Below are positions 24,401 through 36,400 of a DNA stretch of 64,000 nt, one piece after another; the first letter of the stretch is position 1, and every line of letters begins with the position of its first letter. The position numbers and the translations under genes were made by a program. Origin of the DNA: Beaufortia kweichowensis (taxonomy: Eukaryota > Chordata > Actinopteri > Cypriniformes > Gastromyzontidae); the NCBI GenBank assembly GCA_019155185.1, contig CM032794.1:3945988-4009987 (forward strand). Reading direction: 5' to 3'. The notes below the pieces were generated by a model. It was not told where the DNA came from. It worked only from the letters and a program-made list of their open reading frames with translations, and did no database searches.

Positions 24401-27400
24401 TTTTCCTCATTTATTTCTTAGTGTTTTCATAACTCAAACTTTAAAACGTGTGAAGTACTGCAACACAAAATGCAATATTAGATTTGATATGCTTAATGTG
24501 ATTTACTCTAGTGGGAATGTTCCACGATCAACATTCTTGTTTTGTTCCTGGCATAACCTTTTTATCAACTTGATTTTTTTATTAGGTTTACACTGTCAAA
24601 ACCGGGCACTGCATGTGATGAAAGCCTTCTCTTCCATGTAAATTTGATTTTTTTTTTATTTCTTGCTTGGTTTCTGTTGATGCTGATTAAACCTGGCCAC
24701 CTTAATGGTCCAAATCCTGCACCACATTGTATTCTGTACAAACTTTAAATATGTCCTTATTGGATGTGATTGTGTCATAATACACAACATTTTGTTTAGT
24801 TTGTGCTTTTTGTGTTTAGTTGGTTAATCCTAGAACATAAAAAATCCCAGAACATCATTTTAAACTAAAAATAGAAATGTTTTTGTCAAAGTGTTTTTCC
24901 ATTTGTTATTGTGACAGCAGCATTTTGGAAACCTAATAATGTAAACTTTTATAAACTGGTTTCAAAGCACAAGTTTTTAAAAACTACAAGAATACACATT
25001 TTTGTATGATGTGCATATTTTACATTAATTAATTTTTTTGCAGAATGTTGTCATTTTTGCTGATTTTTACAAACATTTTCACAAGGTTGTCTGTACACAA
25101 AATGTTGTGTTAACATAAAAACATAAATAAATATAATATAATATATAATAAATATAATATAATAAATCTAAAAACACATAGCAGATCTCCTCCAATGTTT
25201 ATATGGAACAGAGCAAAAAACACAAGAAACTATGTTAACAGAAGCTTAACTGAATAGCCCCAGGACATGCAGCAGATTATTTTGTGATATAAGAATTCTC
25301 CCTGGATGAAGGGTACCAGGCGGGGTATGTGTTCGCCTGGCACTGCCTGTATCTGCCTGCAGATGTGAAAACCCCATGTTTCAAAACGGCTGATGATTTT
25401 CATTGAAGTCATCTTAAAGGCATACATTGTTTGTTTGGGGTTTTATTGATTTGCAGGGACGTGTATGGTTAAAGCTGTTGGTTTAGCACATCCACACCTG
25501 TGATATACAGTATATAATGGACACATAATGTCTGTCGTTGATTATTTTAAACCCTGTGCACTGGCATTGGTGCCAGCATCTTGAATTTGAGCCACAAAAT
25601 CTCTTACGTTTATGTACTCCCTGCCTTGTTGGCACACTGATGTACTGCCAATCCACTTTGCATATGTCGATTGCAATTTGTCAAATCTGTCTCGCATAGA
25701 CTTTTTTGTCCACAGTATTAGGTGATTTTTAACTTTTTTATTTCTAATATTCTAAAGAGAATACATACTTTTGTCCATGCAGAGTTCCCTTTATGAATAT
25801 TTCTGACCCTGCCTGTGAAAACCCAGCTAAAGTCATTTTTTTGTGATTTACTGTTTTCTACATTAAATCATCCTACATAATGTAAAGAACATTCTGTGAA
25901 AATATAACCTTGATATCTTTTATTTTGACTGAGTAAAGACATGTCAAAGATTAAAATCATAGTGAAATTAATTGGTAAAATCAAACTTTGATTCTTGTTA
26001 TAAGCCTGGTTTTCACAGACAGGGTCACATTTCTGTCAGTCTATCATAATCTGTTGTTTAAATTCACCTCTATACTCAGTTTAGTATTTTCAATGCTGAT
26101 AATTGATTTATTTAAGATATCCTTAAGATATCATTTTGATGTACTACAAGATGAAACTACACATGCATACGTATCTGAAACTGTTAAAAACGCTCAAAGA
26201 ACTTCTTGAAGGGGATACAACAGCCTGGCAAGTTGATAGGAGACCAATTTATCACACTTTCGAACTTGTCATTAATATTTTAGCAATGAAACTGATTCAT
26301 CAGAGCAAAGAGAATTGATGTTTTTTTGAAGCAAAGGCATACTGTATGCGTCAGTTTCACCGTGTTAAATCTGCAGTCAAGTGTTGCTTCTGAGCTCCTG
26401 CAGCACTGAGCATGCTCCATAACTCCTACATTACCCATCCTTAACAACTTCTCAACCCACCGTCCCTGATCACAGTTAATGGCCTCTCACAGACGAGATA
26501 CTGGACTTATTGAGGAAGGCAGGCGGTTTCTTCTGAGAAAATGGAAGTGCTCATGGTGCCTCCCCAGAGAATATCCACAGTCACCCGAGCGTTTCCTTAA
26601 AGCTCAATGTGACAGCGGGAAGGTGGAAAGCTCATTTAGAAAGCTTGAGGTTTTATCCTCTCCTCAAGATCCATTTGGTGGATTTAGACAGGTTCTCAGG
26701 GCTCAAGCGGAAGAATTAGATTTACACGATAGCGAACTTTATACCTGTTCAAGGTTGTTTAGAGGGACTCTTTGTTTTGTGACTGATGGAAGCCGTAGGA
26801 TAAAACAAGAGAGATTTGATTTGGGTGGGTGTATCATTTGTCTGGTAAATAAGATTAATCAGCTCACTTTAACCTTATAGTTTGTCTTTCAAGGTGGCAT
26901 CAGTGCTGATAAGTGCTTGATTCAAAGAACAAAATGAGGTAAAAGCCCTCTTCAGATAAAGAAATAAATGGCTGGTTTTTGCTGAAGTCTTCTTAAGCTG
27001 CAGGTTCAAGAGTTTCACTCAGCACATCTTTTGTTTCATGAATGCATTTGGAGCGATTCACGGCCGAGGGCGCCGATGACTATTTCATAGATGTGAGCAC
27101 CAGGTGACCTGCGTCAGAATTTTCCAGCTCTTCTTCATAAAGCTTGGAACGGTCTCTGCTCTTGAATTATTTATGGGATTCAGGACCAGGTGAAATAACT
27201 GCTGTACTGTATGATGAGAGATGCCATTATACACCCTGCTTTCCATCTCGGTTTTCTCTTACGGAGAGCATCCACATACACACAAAAAATTATTTTAGTT
27301 AGCCAAATTTATGCATTTGTTATATTTGACAAAATGGAAATTTGTGCTTTTGAGTTTGCAGTGAATTTCAATAAAATACAAAAATCATTATCCGTGAAAT

Positions 27401-30400
27401 TTACCAGGTTCAAACTTGTACCCAATTAAACTTATATATAATAAACGATTTAATGAGTCGTCTTGGCATAGCATGTCATGGATTGTTTGATTATTTGTGG
27501 CGTTTTGCAGGACGGTGTATGAACGGTGTTGAAGCTGTTGGTTTGGCGCATCCACATGTGTGACATACAGTAAATAATAGAGACATAATGTTTGTCACTG
27601 ATTATTTTGAATAAATTATAAAAAATGTTATTAGAAGCCAGTACTTAGAAATATTCATTAAATAGTCATCCTACTTCATTCAATTTTAAGCCTGCTTTGC
27701 TGTGCATCATGCTTTAACTATTACTGGACATCTCAAATGCTTTATAAAGGCTCATAAAAACATTAAAAGAAAAACATTGCCCATTATGGGGATAAAGAGA
27801 AGGAAGGACGTAAACGCACAATTGTGCAAGTTGGGTTATGGTTTAGATACAGTTAAACAGCTGTGAATGACTGCTGCAGGCTAGAGACTAGGGCTGTGCC
27901 GATAAACGATATCATATCGAATCGCGATAAAATATATGTCGATAACGATGATAAGCTCTAGGCATTTTTACCCGATATGGATTAATACCAAATGAATTAT
28001 GGTAAATGTAATCAAACACAATACCTAGATAGTTGTCCAATAGCCCTTAAATGCAAATTTTATATACTGTATTTTCATTTTTTTAGTACTTTGGAACAAA
28101 ACTTTTTTGAATTTGACATTAAGTGGCTCTGTATTGATTCTGGATTATACACTTAATTCTATTTGTTTATTGTTTTTATTATGTGCGACACTGTCTGGCC
28201 TTTGTAAATATTAAACATAACATAAAACCAGAAAATTTGTTCATGAAAAATGAGACACAAATTAACAAGTACCCTATCAAATGTTTAACAATAAATGTAT
28301 AATTTTCAATTTCAGACATTTCATTTGTCACATTTAATTAATGGTCATTAAAGCACATGGATAATTTGATATATATTTTTAGAGTTGTCATATCTCATAA
28401 TTGATATGTAGATAAGAGATAAGTTAATGAATTATGTGGATGTCAGTGTGATATCTTGTCTGTCAGTAGAAAAGAAATGTGAGGACAGTTTCTCTCCAGG
28501 GCACTACTGAAATATTTTGATTTATTTCCTATAGTTTCTGCACAACAAACTGGCCGTATCTTTGGCCCGACTTACAAAGATGTCAGAAACCCTCAAGGAA
28601 AATTTCATGCACTAGGAAGACCGAAAAACTGCAACCTTTTAAAAACCTCCCAGAGACTTTCGCCCTTACACGAGCTGTAGGCCATTACTGCGTTCAAAGA
28701 CAACTCTGTTTTCAAAGATCTTTGTAAAACAATTGTGTGAAAGATACTGTAGCAGTGAGTACTAGAACAAAACCTGATTTGAAGTGGCTGGTTCGCCTCT
28801 GGACAGAGGAAAAAATAGCCCTAGAAGGCCACCCACATCTGCTCCATACTTTCTACTTTCTGATCTGGGCTGGAGAATGAACTGACCCAAGCTGACTAAA
28901 CTATTTTAGAAAACAAAGGCTGTGGATATCTAGGGAATGATTTTATTTTATTTTAAAAGGGAAAAATGAAGGGCGGACTTGTGCGTCACACCCACATTTC
29001 TACACTTCCTATTTCTCACACAGACAACTCTGTCCATACAAAGTGTTACTTCATTATTTTACACGTTTTCCCCAAAATAATAATTCTTTAATCGTTTACT
29101 CACCCCAATGTTGATTCAAACACATTTGTAGATCTTTTTTTTGTTTATTTTTCTGATTTATCAGACAGTATATATAGAGAGGACAGAAAACGGCACGTTT
29201 GCATTTTATGTTTGACTCTTTCTGTGAAATCCAGGAAATATCACTAGGATTCAAACTTTGACATACATTAGTCAATATTAAAGATATCAAAATGATATTT
29301 TCACAGAATGTTCTTTGCATTATGTAGAATGATTTTATGTATAAAACAATAAATCCCAAAAATTTCTTTAGCTTTTCACAGGCAGGTTTGATTTATTTTT
29401 TTAATACAGTTTATTTCATGATTATCATCATCTTCAGAAGACTTTGTAGCCTATATAGTGCACAAGTCATATACTGTAGTCTACTTCCACTATGACTTTA
29501 GGCATAAAGTATATCGTCATTTTTTCAGTTTGATGGATTGTTAGTAAACATGTCAAGATCATTTTACAAAGAGAATAGAAGCTTGCCGGTTTTGATGAAT
29601 ATGACGTTGTGTAAATACTCATGTTTATTCTGTTTCTTTAAAGACAGCACTACTACTACACCATCTCTCAGTGCATCTCATAAATTCACACCTTTAGTCC
29701 TTGAAACGCGCTAATTTCCCTTTAACTCCTACATAGCATGTGCTGTCATGCATATACTATATGTGTACGGCACACAGCAACCCTCCATTTAGAAATGAAT
29801 AAAAATCCTGATTAAAGTCTTGCAGTGTTTGTCTAGTGGCTCACTAGTTTCAGTGCTGTGAGAAAAATGTACTATAGTTTTAGTTTTTCTAATACCCTCC
29901 TCTCGCAATATCCTTGTTATAGAGTTTATGAAGTGCATTCTGTCATTGAGTTGTCGTTTAATAAGAAAAATGAACTCATTATCGGTGAGATTGATGTTTG
30001 AATGAGATTTATTTTGCTGAGAGTTAGGCAAACTCAACAATTGCTTTTGCCCACACATGTACTGTAGCTGGAAGTCAAACATCTGTTGGAGAGAACGAGA
30101 GGAGAGAAAATGAAAGAGATAATGAAAGTGGGTTGAGGGGCTTGAATTCTTCTCATGCTTCTGTGTCAACAGGTACGATGAACATGTTCCAACACTGACA
30201 GTCGCTCGTTTGAGGTTGTATTTCTTTTTGCCATTGTTAGTTTGACACATTCACATTCAGTGCAGTTGGTCACATGTCAACATGCCAGTCACACCTGCAC
30301 CTGTCTGCATCATCCGCCTCTTGAAACTCCTGCCTGCTGTTGTGTTTGTCAGCGTGAAACATTAAAAGTGTGTAATGTCACTAGTATCACCAAAGAGAAC

Positions 30401-33400
30401 TGGAAAAATAAGTCTGCACTTTACACTGTAATAGAAGTATTTCAACAGTCACACAGTTATATTGTTTATACCATCGACTTGACAAAAGAAAAATATTAAG
30501 CGTATTTAATGAGCTATAAAAAAGAAAAATTAAACCCTAAAGAGATGCACTTGTTTATTCATTTAAATGAATCTTTCTATCAAAAGATTTCTTCCCAAAG
30601 CAAGTTATAAGTAAGCTCGTTTGTCTTGTATTCCAGTTACCAAAGTGAGTAATTGACCACCTTGCAGGCTGTTGTAGAGGATAGCACAATCTAGCCATCC
30701 AGACGTCTGTGTCGGCTCTTGTAAATGCTGAAAGTGTGCTTGACTACACTAAGTGTCTGGAGATGTGCCTGGTTATGATGTTCTTTTGCATTATTTATTG
30801 AATAGCTGTTACCATGATCAATGCACAATGTACACAAACATCTCCTGTAGTTTATTTTTGCAATTATGTTTGATGACTATAAACGACACGCTTTATCTTA
30901 TATGACATTTTTGGGGTGAATCAGTGTTCTCATTCCATTCATCAGTCATGTCTCTTTATGCAGGTGGTCTTTTGTCCATCCTTATTCAGCCCACCTGACT
31001 CTGATAATGGACCCGCACCGTGAACATGTGATTACAGGCTGTTAGAACAAGAGAAAAAAATCAGCATGTGAATCTGACTGACACCGTAGAAAAGTCACAG
31101 GAGATGAAACATGAGCATATCTTTCAGTGTAGCATAATTTCATCCTTATAATCATAATTATTCTCAATCTACAGCTTTCTGTATGTCTATGCCTGATTAC
31201 ACGTCTCAGGCTTTCTTCCTCCTGTTCAACTGTTCTTATTGTTTCCCTGTTTCAGGAAGTCACATTTCATTGGCTTCCTCTGGGCCTCTTTCAATGCTTG
31301 TGTTTGTCCAGCACACCTTCATCAGGAAGGGCCGGGCTCGATTCATGTGACTGGATGTGTTTGCTTTTAAAGATACAGCTGTGTGTGACATTAAGCCCAT
31401 ATCAAGGCAAATGATGTCGCTTAGAAGTTACTCTTTAATCTCAGCAATATTAAAAAATAGACAAGGAAATATGTTTGACAGAGCTTACGTTAATATTGTA
31501 AAATTTAAAATGTTTGACTTGATCATGTTTATATACTGATATTTTGGTTTAATGCTGCATGATTATCAAAGGAAACAAATTTATGATATTCTTTCCTTGA
31601 TATTTTTAACTCTAAATTTTTTAATAAAGTAATTATTTTTTAATTAAGTTTTAATTTAATTTAATTGTTACCATCTGGTTATCTGGTTCTGGACCAGTTT
31701 GAGTAGCAGTTGCAACTAAATGGATGGAGACCTGGGACGAATGCCAAACATTTTTGCGCCTTTAAAGGGATAGTTCACACAGAAATAAAAATTCTTTTAT
31801 TTTTCCTCACCCTCATGTCATGTCAAACCTGTATGACTTTCTTGCTTCAGAAGAAGATATTTTGCAAAACGCTGGTTACCGGCACCCATTTACTTTCATA
31901 GTATGGACACTAGGTACAATGGAAGTCAATGGGTGCCGGTAACCAGCGTTTTGCAAAATATCTTCTTTTATGTTCCACAAAAGAAAGAATCATATACAGG
32001 GTTTAAATGACATATAGTTGAAAAAATTATGACATAATTTTTATTTTTGGGTGAACTATCCCTTTAAGAGGTGTTGCCACATGAAGCGTCTTTCCAGCTC
32101 TCGCAAATTATTTTCCGAACAGCCACATTTTGAGACAATTAAAGTTTCAGACATTGCCTGCTTTCAATGTTCTGCTCTTCGTAGTAAGTAACGTATAGGG
32201 ATGTTCACTTTCGATAGAAATCTGGCCCTTACAGTACTTTTGATACGCCTCTTTCTTCCATAGATCCTTTCTCCATTTTTCTAAATGCGAATATATGAAA
32301 GACAAAAATGATCCATAATAGAAACAAGGGTGGGATGTTGGCATGGTGTAGAGAGAGAGAGAGAGAGAGAGAAGGAAATGTCTGACCCATCTGAATAACC
32401 ACAACACAACATTGATAAACATATTTTTGTACACTTCCAAAATGATGTAGGTTTGTGATGGATACAAGCTTTATATCTGATTTATCTTTATATATCCAGT
32501 GTTATGATATGAGAGAAGTGCTGTAACCTCAATTCACTGACGTTTAATATGTGTGTTGACTGTGGTAAGACCCCTGACCTTTTCATGTCCACACCGCAAC
32601 GTACACGGCACACGATGGCACCTGGCCATTCTGAATTTCAGCTCTTTCTGCATTAAATGCTTTAAAGGACTTCTGTTCCTCGAAGCCCCACGTCTCTTTT
32701 GTTGAGCTGAACGGCTCTGATAGCTGGCCTACATGCTTTCCGACTCGATTCCTCTATCAACAAAGAGCCTCTGGGACGGCATGCTGAACAGATTGAGAGA
32801 CTACATGTTGCCTAGGTTACAAAGTCTACAAAAGCAAACCTGGACTGAAACAGCATGTTTCCTTTCTCTCCTCAGGGAGGATTTAATTAATAGCCAAACA
32901 TGCCATCACACCAGTGGTCCTTTAGGCTCCTATAAAGGGGATTTTAGATCATGTCACTATTCAAATCATTGAAATGTGCTGTCACCTTGTAGAAAATTAA
33001 TTTCTGTAAAGTGAACGCTGTCAGTTGAAGTGTATAGTGCAGGTGAATGTGTTTTAATAAAACTTTGTGCTAATGCTGCTTCTGGTTTGTAGCATATTTC
33101 TCTCAACAAGGCCAACGATTTCATTATTTTGGTTGTCAAAGAAATTAATTAGATGTTAGAAAATGTGTAAATGGCCATGCAGTTTTACCGAATGACATAA
33201 TTTAACAGCTAATTTGGCAACAAATGATGAGCACAGGCAATCCCATCCAAATGTCAACCCTACCATTAGAAAATAAAGTTTTCATAGTAAGGTAAAGTGC
33301 TTTTTTCTAAATAAAATAACTATTTTATGTCCTTTGAAGAGTCGTTTGTTCTCCATTTGTTGGGTATTATTGCTTCTGGCTGGATCATTTTAATAAGGAT

Positions 33401-36400
33401 TTTGTCTCTTAACGTGTGTCCTTTTTTGTCGTATCCATAATGTATGTATATTTACAATTTTTAAATAATGAGTGCCAGCATTAATAAGTTACTGTTTTCC
33501 AACCACACTGCCGAAAACATAAAATACACATTACAACCAAAGGTAAAAACAAATTGCTGTGCTTAAGCACCTGTTGTAAATGTACCTGCAATACCAAAAA
33601 AGAATCATTTCTGCAGTTAAAAATGAAAATCTTTACATGTCGATATTTCATCTCAGCAGTCTAGATGTTGCGTGTTTGTGCACAGGGTTCAATAAAACAT
33701 TCCAGCATCAATGTTTAAAGAACGTTGCGGTCCAGACCTGAGGACTCATTGTTTTAGCAGCAGGAGCTCTGTGTTTGTTCAGCGCTGGTGTTCAGATGTG
33801 TGTTCTCCAGGTAGCCGGTATCCAACAGAGCCGCATTTGATTCAGTCGGTGATCCAGACTGACCCCGTCAGTATCAGTTTTCTGACCGGAGACTCGACAG
33901 TAATGCTGCGGTACTGTGGCTCGCAACAATAGCGCTTCCTCATTCAGTCTGTTCTCCAGTGATCCGTTCCCATAGTCAGCTGGATATCAGGTGCACTTTC
34001 TCTAATACAGCCTGTTGTTTAAGGGATCCGCTGACTGCCGTCTTGCTATTATTTGAGTATTATGCTTTAATTTGTGGATTTGGGGATACTTCATTTAACA
34101 AATGCAGCTCAAGGTTTTCTTTTCTTTTTGGCATTCCTAAATATTTCAAATGTAACTGCAAAAATATACAAATTTTAAAAGTGTAATTTAATAAAAATTT
34201 ATTTAAATGCAACTTAAGTGTGGGGATCTTAGGATCTTATAGACAAAGAAAAACAAATAAGCGCACTATTAACATTAATATTATGGAGCTATAAAGTAAA
34301 TGTGCATAAAAAAAGGTTTAATTTACATTGAAACCAACTACTACTAGAGATCTTCTAAAACTATTATTATTATTATTATTTAATCCTATTGTCTTGAGTA
34401 GTATCTGTCTAGACGATTTTCTTTGTTACAGCCATGCAGGACATCTTTTTTAAACACTATATTCTTCATGCTACAGCATGTGAATGTAAGATAGGTCCAT
34501 TCACAAGTAAACAACATCTAAAATGTAATTTCGTAATACAGCCATAATGATTTCATTCATAGATTTCTATGTTTAATGAAATAGTTCATTAATCTTTCAT
34601 TTGGTTTACTTTCTTTATTCTATTAAGAAGAACTTTGGTGGTAGGGTAAGTGGAAAAGTGTGTGGCGGTGGCTGCTGCACAATATGAAAAGGTCACAGAA
34701 ACAGAAAGGTCTTTCAAAGTGACATTGTTAGTGCAAACAGCGACAGAGGGATTCATACAGAATGAGAGTATTATGTAAGGATATTGTTGTCATGAGTAAA
34801 CAATCATGTGTTGGATACTCAGGCTTCTTGAAGGCTGTAATATTTTTTCCCTTAGTCTGATATTTTGAGAGTAAAAGCCGTAGTTTTGCTCTGAATACAG
34901 TAAAATCCCAGAACCAATTATTGGATATTTTATAACCAGGTCTTATATTTAATGCGGTCACTATTTAGTCATGTTATCAATTTTCTATTGTGATATCATT
35001 CAGCTTTATAAATCATAACTAGATAACCTCACCTGAGCTTTTCTGTTAAATCGGTCGCTTTTTGTAGACTCTGTTCTGACATTTATCAGGAGATTGACAG
35101 CGGTCTCTCTATCTGACCCTGACAGAGTCCCCGCTGAAAGGAGATGACAATCAGCTGGATCGATCGTTTTCGGACTCGTCCTTGTTCAGCCACTGGGGGC
35201 AGGATCTGGGGCCGGAGACCCGCAGAGTCGCCCTTAAGATGTTCCAGTATTATGGCTACAACGGTTACCTCAGCGACCGCCTCTCCATGGACAGACCGAT
35301 CCCAGACTACAGACCTGAAGGGTAAGTTCTAGCTTACCAGATCTAGCCAAATACTGTGGCAAAAATAAAGTTGAAACATAATTAAACATTAAAACTGTTT
35401 GACTAATGAACTAAATAATGAAGAAACCAGCAAAATATTGTTTTATGTCATACAACAGTACATTTTAGCCAATTCTGGTCTCCTTTTAAAATGCTAAAAT
35501 GTAACCGTTTTATTTCCATAGTTACATAGTAACATGTGATATTCTTTAGTTTACTGTATTTTTCAAAAATGTGCAAAAAATAAAGAATGAAGAATAAATA
35601 ACTGACCTTGAACTCTTAAATGGCATGTACATAAAGTTCTGCTGCTGTATGTTTTTATTTTTTGCAGTTTTTTATTGATTACACTCACACACAACAACAT
35701 ATAGTTTACACCAACCAACTCTATTTTGACAGGCTTTGAAAGAGGTGTATGTGAAAAACATAATTACTCTATAGCCTGTAATTACCGGATGTGTCTCGCT
35801 GGCAGCAACATAAAAACTCCTTCACATTTGATTACATCTGTTCTTTTCTCCCAGAAATTCAGATCGAGTTTCTGGTCTAAAAGCTTGTTATAAACTCCAG
35901 TCTCTCCAGAACATCACAGCGTTACTTATTATTGTAAAAGGGTCCCTGTATTTGCCAAAAAGCTCCTGTTTTTCTAATTGCCCAAATTCTCTTTAATGCA
36001 AGTCATTTCACTCGACGGACACATTCGGAAACGGCCCCAAGCAGCTATTTCCAGTCGTGTGTAGCTTCTATCTGCATTAATGGGGAAAGACATTTCCATA
36101 CCTGTAGGTAGATTTCAAATCAGGAATAATATCTGGCAACAAGGTTTTATAAAATTTGCTTTTTATTTTATTTTTTGTTTAGCATTTTTAACCTGATAAC
36201 TGTCACTGCACATATTGAGTAATGCATATGAAAATGCATCCAAACTACAGTTTTTTATTTTTAAATATTAAAAAAATATAGTTTAGGCATTTTTATTAAT
36301 AACATTAAAAAATATATATTTTTTGTTTATGTTTATTGTTAGAATTTTAATATTTTAATATTTAATCTTGAGTCTTATCCATCAAGTTATATTTTGTAAT

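Larger units (their letters stand above)
13012..35125 (+). other. galnt18: galnt18 intron 1 (22.1 kb)
   Basis: Starts GTAAAC and ends CTGACAG. No second gene on either strand is supported. It holds the repeats listed separately, AT-rich runs, and several less AT-rich, low-repeat stretches that look like candidate conserved non-coding elements: about 13740-13970, 17690-18120, 19840-20160, 22540-22740, 26380-26880, 32560-32960 and 33710-34045. First introns of this length in vertebrate genes often contain enhancers; that is inference here. Confidence 0.8.

Noticed and set aside
24243..24641. 132-codon + strand ORF in intron 1
   Set aside because: Hydrophobic, AT-rich codons typical of random AT-rich DNA; no known domain.
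29789..30250. 153-codon minus-strand ORF, the longest in the window
   Set aside because: Low-information composition (Ser, Asn, His, Lys), no family resemblance, lies in intron 1; most likely chance.
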